From positions 558,001 to 622,000 of the forward strand of contig JAWWNJ010000022.1 in assembly GCA_037176885.1 (NCBI GenBank): a stretch of 64,000 nucleotides of DNA, written 5' to 3'. Positions 31,578 through 42,981 of this stretch are shown piece by piece. The position numbers and the translations under genes are program-made. The DNA comes from Favolaschia claudopus (lineage: Eukaryota > Basidiomycota > Agaricomycetes > Agaricales > Mycenaceae). Under the pieces are notes generated by a model. It did no database searches, was not told the DNA's origin, and worked only from the letters and a program-made list of their open reading frames with translations. Each line of letters opens with the position of its first letter. The stretch's first letter is position 1.

Positions 31578-32347
31578 ACGTCAACGGCGTAGGAGGCGGC
31601 GGTTGGTTAATATTCTTATTCTTATTTGTATATATTCTGCATCGGTTTGTGTTGTGCGGGCCCCGGATTTCTATCGCGTATAGGCACTTCGTTCTTAATG
31701 TGCCTTTGTATTTTGTATTGCGGACTCGTCAGTAGATGTACTTGTATCCTGGATTGCATTTATTTAGACGGTCGTGTACTTATACTGGTACGATTAGTTA
31801 CCTGGCTGGATCGTTTGTACTCAATTTGATTCGGGCTTTTTGTTGCCCGCCCTGCTGGTTTTGTCTGTGCGTTGTCCCGCTTCGGTATGGAGAAAAAATT
31901 GCGCACATCGCAACGCGTTATGTCACACTCACATGACTTGACTCAACGCGTCTTCTCCCTCCCCATCCGAATTCTGCTTTCAAATTAATACCTCATTACG
32001 GTTTTGTCTATCTACCTAAGTAAGGGATAAGTAACAGTCAAACGAGCGTAGCTAAGTAGGTTTTTTTAACTAGAGTGTATCGTATCGTAAGTGTAAGTGC
32101 TTGGCGTCAGTACAGTACAAGTCCATCATCGTCCAAGCAGCAGTAGGTAGCAGTAGTAGGTAGTGTCGTACAACAACAAGGTTTTGTTTCAAGTCCGTGC
32201 GGTAAAGTCCTTGAAGGTAGGTCCGAGTTCGATGATGCATCGTAGCGTATCTAGGTAAGCAGGGGGGAGGGCGGGGCCCTCAGCTTTTAGATTTCAGTCC
32301 AACAAGAAAGCAAACATTCGGAAGGGATGGGGGGAGCCGACTGAGGC
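31578..32347. other. Convergent 3' intergenic region
   Basis: Long AT-rich stretch between two convergent genes, probably 3' UTRs. A short CAGTAGTAGGTAG-type repeat lies at about 32140-32165. No gene seen. Confidence 0.5.
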
Positions 32348-33647
32348 TCATACCTCCCCAGCCATAATCCTCTTCCCCCTCTCCACCCTCTCACGATCTC
32401 CCCTCACCCTTCCCGCCAAAACCGACGCCTCCCCGCGAATCGTACGCATGATCGACGCACGGCGCGACGGCTTTCCCGTCCCCGCTGCACCCGCGCTCAA
32501 CGACGACGGAGCCGAGGATGAGTCGGCGCTAGTGTTCGACGCCGCCGAGGAATCTAGACTCACACCCCTCCTGTGCCCTTTCCCACCATTCCCATCCCGC
32601 CTCCTCAACGACGCAAACCGCTTGGCAGCCCCACCGAACCGCGCCCGCTCCTGTTTCCCGTCCTCCCCGACACCGGAGGACGACAACGAGCCGGCGCGGT
32701 GCAGCGCGCTGCCGCTCTTCTTGACGACCGGGCGCGCGTCGGCGGTGGAGGGGGTGTAGTGAATGCTTGGACGAGGGGATTGTATGGGTTTGTCGGCAGC
32801 TTGCTCGAGAGGGGAGGAGAGAAGGGAGGAGGGTGTGGTGCTTGGGGTTGATGCTAGATCGGAGGGGATGGAGCCAGGGGTGGGGTTGGAGTCCGAGTCG
32901 GAGGCGCTGGCGGCTGAGAGGGGGGAGGCAGGAGTTGGGGGAAGAACGTCGAGTTTCGGGGGAGTGTCGACGATGACGGCGGCGGTGGTGGGAGCAGGTT
33001 CGGATTCGTTTTCCATGGCGGCGCTCGTTTCGGCGGGAAGGTCTGCCTCTGCTGAATCTTCAACAGCGGGTGTCGAGATATCGGCTTCCTTGCCCTCAGA
33101 CGCCACCGCAGCAGACCCGAAATAGTCCCGCGGGCCAGTCGAATACGACGTCGACCGCGAAGCGAACGTCCGTCCACCAGGAGTGGGGAAATCACCCGGC
33201 GTCGGTGTCGAATGAGGGGAATCTGAGCCAGCATACGCGCGAGTGCTGAAACGCGTGCTGACACTGCTGTCGGTGTGAAGGAGGGCAAGGCCGGGGGTAT
33301 GGCCTACAGAGCTCGGTCGCTCCAAGGGAGAGTCAGGATATGGGGTGGCGGGAAGGGATTCGGAAGCTAAATACATAGAACGGCGTTCATGAGCTGTTGA
33401 GAGTGTGGATGAGGGAGCAAGAGAACATACGGAGGTACGCTGCTACGGCTGCCGGAAGGTACGCTTTCGTCGCGGATAGGAACCCACCGCGCTTGGGTTT
33501 GGACTTTGCGGAGGACTCCCACTGGTTGGAAGCAAAAACGACGCTGTTCCTGGGATAACCCCCCGGCACCTCTATTCCAGGGGTCGACGGCAGGGAAGTC
33601 AGGGTGGGCTTTGTGGGGCGAGCGGTGGGGTTGGCGACGTCGGTCAT
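32348..33647 (-). CDS. Ser/Pro-rich orphan protein, family member B
   Basis: Two exons, 33647-33431 and 33366-32348, give 411 residues. Exon 1 holds the conserved PGGYPRNSVVFASNQWE, matching the GGYPRNS motif of gene A (16995-18088), and the intron sits at a comparable place with the same phase. Exon 2 has STRAYAGSDSPHSTP, a long Ser/Thr/Ala/Pro-rich region, then a basic C-terminus (SIMRTIRGEA, RVRGDRERVERGKR). Ordered motifs are confined to the ends; the middle is probably disordered. Function is unknown. Gene B is longer than gene A by about 70 residues in the low-complexity middle. Confidence 0.75.
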
Positions 33648-34515
33648 GGTGGTCGTGAGGCAGTCGAGCAAGAACGTCCAACGGTAAATAGCTTGAGGGA
33701 GAAGGAGATAAGAAAAAAGAGAGGGAAGAATGGGGGGTACATATGGCACGGTGGGGCGGAGGATTTATGGTGATCTCGCCATCAACGATGGCAACGAGCA
33801 ACGCTCCAAGCTCCAAGGGCGCTGCTCTCGCTTGTACTTGAGACGGGGAAAGATGGGATGACGTCGACGTCCGGGAGCTGATTGCGAATTTGGAGCCAAA
33901 GCTAGTCAAAGCGAGGTCAAAATTCACAAGTTCAGACTGAGTTCACACGAGCAAGTGCTTGTAGCCTGTTGAGCGCATGGAGGACTTGAAGAGTTCAAAG
34001 CCACAGTCCAGACGAAAATTCTCTGTCTTTTTTGGACGATTATAGGATTCAGACCAGAATTTGACCACAGAAACCAGTGCTGGGGACAAGAAAAACGGCA
34101 CAAGAATACACCCAACCTGAGCGAAAGGATAATCCGTTGAGCCAGGCGTTGTGTCCCGCCATATGCATGGTCGTCTTGGGTCATCGTCAACATGAGAGCC
34201 ACGAAAAGTCACGATCATCTGACCTGTGACCCATCACGACCACTTGATCAACCTCTCTGATTCTCTACCATGATCTCGTGAAGCTGAAAGTCGCTATACG
34301 AAGCGATATCCCCCCGCGCTCTAAGTATATCATTGCTTACTGCCTGACTGTGACTTGATCCTTCTACTTCTCGCTCGCTTGAAGCTTCATTTCTCGCCGC
34401 TCGGACCCGCATAAAGACAGGGTCCGACTACCTAGCACTGGCAGCGCGTTCAAATCGGCCAGTAACCTATTTGATTCATATTGACTACCTTCCCGCTTAT
34501 ATCTAGTACATCCAC
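33648..34515. other. Divergent upstream region, no gene seen
   Basis: It separates the starts of gene B (minus) and the permease gene (plus) and should contain both promoters. No TATA box or operator can be assigned with confidence. Confidence 0.45.
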
Positions 34516-37048
34516 ATGCAGATTGACCAGGACCACAGCGCACTGCCCGAAAATACTTCCCCATCTCAGGCGCACCGCCGAGGTGTTTTTGATGGTATAA
34601 TCCGTAAAGTAACGAGCCACGAAGGATGGCTCGGCGGGTACGATTATGGCTGGCTCTGCATGCCATCTCTCAGGCTGCCGTGGAGTACGAGAAGAGCATC
34701 GTCATCATCGCATGAACCGCCGTTCTATGCCCTGGATGCAGAGCTCCCGTTGCTGCTTGCGATTGCGAGTGGACTGCAGCATGCATCAGCGATGGTAGTA
34801 GGTATGTGCCTCCTTTCCTTCTTCCTTTTGGGACTTTTGGCTTGCGTTGAGTCGTGACGCTGACTCGGACGGTGTAGGCTTGATCACTCCGCCCATCATC
34901 TTAGCGAGTGCATTGAACCTGGACAGCTCGATGTCGAGTTACATGATCTCGGCTTCGCTGATTGGATGCGGTTCGTCGCAGCGCCAGTTTCTAAAATGAG
35001 GCTTAAGAGCATTGACAATCGTCAGGAATAATGAGTTTTGTTCAAATTTCTAGAATCCCGCTCTTTGGAGGGTATTGTTTGGGCAGTGGATTAATTTCCG
35101 GTACGGAGCAAAATTCCGAAGTAGATATTTCGCATCGGTGAGATTGACAATTCTCCAGTCGTTGGCACAAGTTTCTCGACTTTATCTACGGGAAAGGCTG
35201 TACGTTTTTTTTTTCGCTTTCTATGCAAAAACGTTCGCCTGATATCTCATTTACAGATCTTTGATGCAATGTACGCCGATGGTGCCTGTTCATCGACAAC
35301 TCACGCCGATGGCTCTATCACCCGCAATGCGTGTCCCGAAGCGTACGGGAAACTTCTAGGTTAGTGCGTTCAGTGTTTGACGTATATCTAAATGTTGAGG
35401 ATATATAACCAGGGACATCGCTTATATGTTCTTTTCTGGAAATGTTCCTGGCTTTCGTTCCTGCTCGGATACTCAAGCGCACATTTCCGCCCATCGCCTC
35501 AGGTCCGCCGAACGATTTCACCAGACTGCATCTCATGTAATTCACCGCTCAATTCACAGGAACTGTGATCGTTTTGATCGGTGCTGCGCTTATACGCGAC
35601 TCAGGCGCCCTCAACTGGGGTGGTGGATCGAATGGCTGCCAAGATTTTCCTACCTCCGGTATCTTCCAGCTTTGTCCGACGATTCTGGCGCCGCGACCTC
35701 TTCCGTGGGGATCACCAGAGCTCATTGGCCTCGGCTTTCTCTCGTTCGTCAGTATCATTTTGACGGAGCTGTTCGGGTCGCCGTTCTTGAAGAACATCAG
35801 CGTACTCGTCGGGCTTGCAGTCGGATGTATAGTTGCGGGCTCGGCTGGTTATATTGATGGCTCGAGCATCAAAACGGCACCTGCAATTACTTTCCTATGG
35901 TTTGATTTTCGCATATATTACTATTTGAACTGAAACGTGTTTGTTGAGGGTTCATACCTTCAAAATTGGAGTACATGGTCCTGCTATCCTTCCAAGTTGA
36001 GCTCGAATTCCTGTCGAAAGGGAAAGTCGCGAAATATTGATCATTCGTGGAACAGTGCTTGCTGTTTACAGTGTCGTATACTTTTCCCGTGGCAGCCTCA
36101 AGACTAATCACTTTGAACAGCGTCCCTCACAATGGAGACTGTCGGTAACATCATGGCCACTGCTGAGGTGTCCAACGTTGCCGTCGTAGGTCCTGAATTC
36201 GACTCGAGAGTCCAAGGCGGCGTTCTTGTAATATTTCCGGTCAATGAATTTCTTAGCAAGGGCTCAAAACTACCGCTGCAGAGCGATGGTCTTGGCGGAT
36301 TCATATCTGCGGTTTTCACCGTCACACCCTTATCGATATTTTCCCAGGTGAATATCTTGATTTTGTTTTTACAATATATTGCGACTTGAAATATGCGATA
36401 GAACAATGGGGTTATAGCCATCACACGTTGTGCAAACAGGGCTGCTGGACGATGGTGCTGCGTTTTCCTCATAATATTCGGAGTCCTGGGTAAAATACCC
36501 GGAGCGTTGCTTGCCAGTAAGAAATACTCTTACCTTGCATATCTCACTGATCAGATTCTACCTCCAGTTCCTAATTCTGTCCTCGGAGGCGTAACTACGT
36601 TTCTGTTTGCGACGGTCGTCGTAAGGATAATTTCTGATTCGTTGTGTCCACTGATTAACCGTCATTCAAGATCTCAGGTCTACGCGTTTTGGCCTTTGTT
36701 CGGTACACCCGCCGTGACAGATTCGTCTTGGCGGCTGCGATGTCGTTTGGGCTTGGAAATCTCCTTGTGCCCCAGTTATTCACTCATCTGTTCGATGGCG
36801 TCGTCCATCCCAATAGCGCGGTGCAAGGACTCTTTAATTCAATCACGATTATTCTCAGTGCTCCCTGTAAGTGCATTTCTTAAAAGTGATGCTACTGGTC
36901 GCTACCTATATTGCCTCCAGTTCTATCTGCCGGAACTGTAGCAGTGTTGTTGAACCTGATTCTACCCTTCGATTCCGAACATGTTCAGTCGTTAGAGGGC
37001 TCGGACGTCGGAATGAATGTTCGGCCTCGTGTAGACAGCAGCGTGTAA
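34516..37048 (+). CDS. NCS2 family xanthine/uracil permease, UapA-like
   Basis: Fourteen exons: 34516-34801, 34878-34970, 35026-35100, 35159-35199, 35257-35359, 35413-35502, 35560-35899, 35949-35995, 36121-36227, 36282-36347, 36402-36516, 36568-36620, 36671-36866 and 36921-37048. They give 579 residues in frame. The protein follows fungal purine permeases from end to end: GWLGGYDYGWL before the first span, LQHASAMVVGLITPP, CPEAYGKLLGTS, PWGSPELIGLGFL, and the NCS2 signature QNNGVIAITR (416-425). It would import purines such as xanthine or uric acid at the plasma membrane. In the eighth-span motif the family ExxGD reads ETVGN (364-368), and the segment before it is about five residues short, so a micro-exon may have been missed between 35996 and 36120. 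The C-terminus is short and hydrophilic. Confidence 0.9.
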
Positions 37049-37222
37049 CTCCGTGTCTAAATATTCTGGAATGTGATACTGACTGAGCGCTGAGCCATAA
37101 GCAAGTACGCTAGTCGAAACGAGCCTGAACGGCGACGGTCACATCACATGACCGCGTCCTTTGTTTGTGACAGTGAGTGACAGTGTGCTTGTTTCTTGCT
37201 GCAACCTGCTGCACCCCAAACC

Positions 37223-39798
37223 ATGCTCACGCAAGTCCCGACTGAAATTTCGTTAGACATAATCGCATGTCTTCCGCTGGGAGCGATTGCTGCCTCGATC
37301 CTTGTTCAGCGAGCTTGGAAGCACCTCGTGGACACCCATGAGCCCGCTGTCTACCGCAGCGCTGCATTTCTTCATCGCTTTATTGGATCAGACAATTGCA
37401 CCCTTCAGGATGCGCTCTCTGCCTTAGACTTTGAAATTTCGACACAGATAGGCGGATGGAAGGATTTTTGTACGGTGACCCTCATCTTTATCGCACGATG
37501 ACTTATTTTGTGACATGTGTAGGTAAATTGCGAGCGGGCATCGAGAAGGGCTGGAAAGCCTCTGGACCTTCCAAGATGCGGAAAACGCCAAAGCCTCTGG
37601 GACCTATGGGACCTACTGTTTATCTTCGCAAATCTTTAGGTCCAGGGCGTCCACACATTCACGCCTCCGTGATGGGTAATATCGCGGTTTCCGACACCGA
37701 AAGAACGATATGGTCACTTCCCGAAGTAATCCTTGTCTCTCGAACCTTGGCACACGTCCGTCTAACGACTATATAACAGAATTACCTCCAACAACGACCC
37801 CTTTTCGCTTACGATCAAGGTTACCTTGTGTTTCCCCAACCAATCCAGAATGCCGTGGAAGTCTGGCGGGAACCCTCTGCCCCGAAACTAGCCTACGATA
37901 ACCCGACACCGGTTCAGAAATCTGTTTCTCAGTCTATCCAGGCAGTCTATGGTCCTCCAGCCGCGGGTCATTTTCTTCCTTGCTATAGTCTCCCACCGCG
38001 AGATGATTCACGTTTCAAAGGAGACTTCGTCAACTTGCTATATCCAACTCTGCTCACCGCTACGGTGGGAAAAATTCACATCTGGGATATTTCCACTGGT
38101 CAGTATCTCCGTACCATCCAGGTGAATCCGGGGAGGCTGGACAATCACGTCATGTATAAATTTCTTGGAGCAGAATTGTCTGCCCACCATGTCGTGGTGT
38201 TTGATCAGCACCAAGTCCGTGTATATTCGCTCCATGATGGTCAGTTTCTGCTCCATTTTTCCACGAAAAAAATCCATGGGGAGAGCGTTGATCCCATCGC
38301 GCTTCAACTTCTGCCTCCCAGGCAGTTTGCCAATGCCGCTCAACATGATGGTGCTGTGTTACTGCGTCAGACCATCTTTCGCAAGCGCGCTGAATGGAGG
38401 CAATCGCGCACCCAGTTCACTCAAGGTCAGGATATTTCGCTGCTCAATGATCATGACAGATGCTTAGTCAATGATTCAGTCGGTATCTCTCGTTGCGGTA
38501 CTACTCTTGTCGTTGTAAGCTGGAACAGTCGAGTGCTCATTGTACATGACCTGCCACGGATGACCACTGGCGACCTTACCGCACGGGAGGCAGCGGTGGA
38601 CGTCAAGCTCGGGTTGGAATATAATCGCCCATTCGCCACTGGGGCGACGGCCAATCCCTTTGTTACTAAAGACCGAATTGGTTTCCTGACAGTATGCATT
38701 TTTTTCTTTCGTTTTCTGTTTGTTCTCTTAACTGACTAAATCTCATTTCAGGAACGCGGGATCTTGATCTTCAATTTGGATCGCTCAGGGTCTTCGCCAA
38801 TTGGCTCCGCACGATTGAGCATGCCCAGTGGACTCACATCACCCATCGTCGTTTCAGTGTCGTTCCTCCGCCTGTCTTCGGCACACCAAATCAAGAATTT
38901 AACGCTACACGGCAGCTCGCTTGTTTTCGACGCCGATGTGTCTGTGCGACTCAGAAAGAGCCAGTTCAAGCGTTATCCGAGAAAGGGTTCATAACTTTGG
39001 TTTTCGTTCCACTGGAGTCTCAACATTTTCAAGTAGCTCCGACCAAGAATCCCGCACCCGAGCCCGAACGAGCTGCCGGTGGAGGAAATGTGATGAACGG
39101 GTGAGCTGAGGAGGCTTCAAGTTTTCAGTATCGATGTTGCATTGACAATTACGGCCTCAAAGTAATCCAGGGAGCAACCAAGATGATAACGAGAATAACC
39201 ACGGTGATGACACCGACGAGGCCCCTGTACCTCCTGCCAGCGACGATTCGGAAGATGACATGCCTGGTTGGGTTGATCTTACCATTTCAGTGCGTATACT
39301 AAAACACGCATTTCAGATCTACAATCCGTTTCTGATAGCAGCGACGACGAAGAAGGTCGTCCTCCCCTCTCTCATCCATGTTTTGTTTCTGCATATTAAT
39401 AAGCGTATCTCCGTCCCCAGTTGATGAAGAGTCTGCTGACTCTGCAGACGAAACAACAGACAACCCGGGCCCACTGAGTGCATCGCATGGCGAGTTTCGC
39501 CATTTCATACACGGTTACACTGGCTCTCCGACCATACACATTGCTGATTCTTCTTACAGAAAGCCATCGATTTCAAGATTGGAGCAGCGACTCCGACTCT
39601 GATTCTGATGCAGACCTCAACGATGCCCAAGCTCTGGCTCCTCCAGCCCCGATTCTAAATGCAGCAGGACCACTTTTTAATTTTGCTGCCGTGAGAGGCA
39701 CGTACAATCTGACTTGCTTGTTACCATGTTTTGCTCAAGCGATTCCAGGGCCACATACTGCCGCGGAGTTTGTCGTCCGTTTTGGGACCCACGAGTGA
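37223..39798 (+). CDS. Large F-box protein with acidic C-terminus
   Basis: Proposed exons 37223-37469, 37523-37725, 37780-38680, 38752-39100, 39163-39266, 39317-39355, 39421-39513 and 39560-39798 give 724 residues in frame. Residues 3-30 (VPTEISLDIIACLPL, later VQRAWKHLV) are an F-box as in agaric F-box/WD-like proteins. Then follow WKDFC, the IWSLPE and EVWRE segments, and a beta-rich stretch (TVGKIHIWDISTGQYLRT) that reads like a propeller blade. Exon 4 has FANWLRTIEHAQWTHITHRR. The last third is very acidic (SVSDSSDDEE, DWSSDSDSDSDAD), so probably disordered. Two of the chosen donors (38681 and 39267) are weak, so the 3' half is less certain than the first three exons; a split into two genes is possible. 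Confidence 0.65.
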
Positions 39799-40158
39799 AT
39801 GGGGTGTATGAATGTGTAGTTTGAATCAAAGTTTCCTCAATTCTAGTGGAGTCGAATGTTTAAAAGCTGTTCAATTCCAAGCATACCTAAGGTAGAGAGC
39901 TATGGTGAGGAAAAGCTTACCGGGACGGCTGATTCATTCCCATCGGGCAAGGTCTCTTTCTGGTCTTACATTCACCCCAGATGAAATTTTGTCCCGTCCC
40001 GTTCAAAACGCGGCTGAGGAGATTATTTGACTGGGAAATGCCGAACAAATAGGAGGATTCTCGGCTGCCTTTTGGCTCCTAAGTTGGACGAAACGTCACT
40101 TTGTACGGTGTGATTCGTTTCGATGATTGAATTCTCTACTGTTATTTGCGACACCTCA
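39799..40158. other. Convergent 3' intergenic region
   Basis: It lies between the 3' ends of the F-box gene and the Zn2Cys6 gene. No gene or repeat noticed. Confidence 0.5.
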
Positions 40159-42612
40159 TCATCCAGAATACATTGCCCATGACTCCAATGCAACACTGCC
40201 TCCCTCGGAAATTCCAGCAAAAGACCATTCGGAGGCGTCACCGGATTGTCCCCACATGAATTCGGGAAGAGGGATGCGATTTAGGCTATCGGGGTCAGTG
40301 TTGTGGAGCTGGGCAGACTTCGTCGCTTGGTCGAATATGTCAGCCGAGTTCATCTCGGCTTGAACTTGTTGGAAGATTGTGTCGGAATTTGTCGCCTTGT
40401 CGAGGTAGCTCTCTAGCCTCTGTACCAGCAGCGCTGTATCTGGATCCGCAAAGAGGTCTTGTGAGTATCCCGCTAACCAAACTTGACGGGCAATCCTATG
40501 GCAGTTGTTTTTTTGTGTTTACGGAGATATCGACGAGACTCACAAATGAAGATCGTGCACCCTCTCCGGTTCCACCACTCCACGCTTCTCTTCCACGTCT
40601 AGCGCAAACTCGGCATACTCGCACAGCGTCTTGCACGTGCCGGGAACATAATGGATGGAGGTCAAATATCCCTTTGCGCGTGCGAGCTGTCCAACTGCTA
40701 AACAAGCCATTTTATGCGCCTCCTCGAGCATGGCTGTTGCAGACATCCGACGTGCGTGTTCGGCGGTTGAGATGAATAGATTTGCATTGCTATTGTAGCA
40801 CTTTTCTACCTCTCGATAGAAAGGCAGTGCAATCCCGATAAAACCCATGATTGCCCCGTACCCACAAGCGCGGATCACGTTCGCGGGACTCCAGAGGTCG
40901 TCTACGGATAGTGAAGGTTGTGTCGGGTCTGCGCCTAGATTCGTGAGGCCGGCATTGGCATGGGTAAGCAAATGCGAGAGGATGGAGTTTAATTGTGAAA
41001 GCGAAGCGAGGAATTCTCCGCCGACGGACTCGGGGAGTGGCCCGAGTTTTTTGCGGTCTAGGACGAGAAGGACTAAGGCTAGACATGGGAGTATGTAGAT
41101 TGCCTACCTCCAATGACGCCCGAGAGCTGGCGAGCGAGAGAGGTGGCGCCGAACATATCTTGATTTTGATGAGTATAGCCAAGCGGTCAAAGAACGGGTA
41201 GATAACTCACATGGATGCATTGCTTCAAACAACACATCGCTACAAGGATTGTTGGAGGATGCTTCGAGTTCGGCGAGCTGATCGGCCAGAGATGGGGCTT
41301 CGGGACCACAGAACATTATTTGATCTTCGTGAGTGCTGTCCATTCGCTCAGAGGTCATGATTGTCGCTTCATGAGTGAGGAGACACGAACACTTGCATTG
41401 CAGTCTTGCTCCTCGTTGAAACCAGAGCTTCAGCCAGCTGGCATAGAGAGAGGTGTATCAAGTAAGGACTGATGCATGTCAATGCGATTCACATACCAAA
41501 TACGCTGCACAGCAGAATCGAGATTTGGGAGTTGAACTACGTAGCATTGGGACCAGTACTCGTACATGGGACATGTATGCAGTGGCCCAAGGCCGCTTCA
41601 GTCCTGGTGAGCTGCCTGTTGTGCCATGGATGGTTAGAACAAATCGATTAAGAAAAAGAGAGAAACGCGTGCATTGATTGAGTAAATCCAGTATAAAACA
41701 AGAAGCTGCGTTCTCGAGAGAGGTGTTTTGAATTGTCCCAGAATCCCGTGCGGCCTTGAGTGCCATGATATGGAAACCTCGACATATCGGAGCGCGGCGG
41801 ACGCCGCAGTTGCGCGTTTCGGAGGATGAGGAGAAGAAGACGGGGTCGAATATGGAGTCGGGTATGGGCCCTAGGCCGAGGATTGTATCGTGGTGGGAGA
41901 CAAGTGAGCCGAATGCGATTATGCATAGCGCTAGAACGCGCGTTTCGGTAGATTGGAGTCGTGATATGTTGAATGAGACAGAACGCATGGAGACGAAGAT
42001 CGAGGAAGCAGCGATGAGGGGGTGCGTCACTGTTGGAATTTGACTAAAGCCTACGGTCAAGCAATGCGCTGTGAGCGTTAATTGAGCCGAGTCCATCACG
42101 AAATTCACTTGCATTCAAAACAGTGGGCGACAAGGTCAGGAGTCAGTTTGGGGTGATCGAGGTTATCAGAATTCTGTAGACTGGAAATGCAGAAAGTCAA
42201 TAAAAATGAGAAGAAATGTTTATACTTGAGCTTACAGAGCCAACTCTTCATCCAGTGTTTCCTGATGCGTTCCGAGGAGATCGATCGTTGTATTCGCCGG
42301 CTCTGAACTAGATTCAATTCGAGTCTTTTTCCGAGGTCTGCCCCGAGGAACAGGCGTCGTCGTGCATCTGCAGCCCTATAGTTTAGCGAAGGGGAGGGAT
42401 ACATGGGACGCGAAATAAACCCACACGACGTTCTTTTGAATACATCGAGGACATGGCTTGCCATTGGGTTGGGAATGGCACAAGACGCGACGAGCCTATC
42501 GCTATATTTCAAGCATCCCGAACCGAACGTTCAATACCATAAAACTAACCTTGCATCTATCACAAGCTGGCGGTTTTGGAGGACGTTTTTGTCGTACCTC
42601 GGAATGGGACAT
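40159..42612 (-). CDS. Zn(2)Cys(6) fungal transcription factor
   Basis: Ten exons: 42612-42550, 42495-42425, 42367-42236, 42180-42109, 42043-41497, 41437-41393, 41346-41211, 41158-41108, 41057-40544 and 40495-40159. They give 655 residues in frame. The binuclear zinc cluster is C17-x2-C20-x6-C27-x8-C36-x2-C39-x6-C46, followed by TTTPVPRGRPRKK, a tail common in basidiomycete members. The body has TETRVLALCIIAFGSL, RPWATAYMSHVRVL and RVHDLHLIARQVWLAGYSQD, the helical regulatory region of the family. The end (LESYLDKATNSDTIFQQVQ) is helical and then acidic. It binds DNA in the nucleus; the regulated pathway is not evident from neighbours. The first three exons split the zinc cluster. Confidence 0.9.
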
Positions 42613-42981
42613 GATGGTGGAAAGTTGGAAAAGAACAGATGCGTCAGCTTTTGATTCGTTGATGGGAGCGTTGATCTGTTGATGGCTCGCTTCCTTCGAG
42701 TGGTGCAACAGTCAAGCAACAGTGGCGAGTAGTTGACTCGATTGAGAAGCGGAATAAATTGTCACAAAATCGAGATTCGACATTATATACGTATCGCTCA
42801 AAAAATTCTCGATGGAAAGCGCCCTGAAAATGAGAAGAAGTCGTAGGAAATCGTGCTCAATTTTTCAAATGGGTATGGAGCAACTTTGTGCCAGTGTCCT
42901 GCATTGAGCTGAGTCTTTGTACCGCGGTCTGAAGCGTTTGTGGCTCACCCTGCAGAAAGATCATTGATTTGATTTTGAAAT
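42613..42981. other. Upstream region of the Zn2Cys6 gene
   Basis: It contains the promoter side of the transcription factor gene and the 3' flank of the F-box relic. No additional gene seen. Confidence 0.45.
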
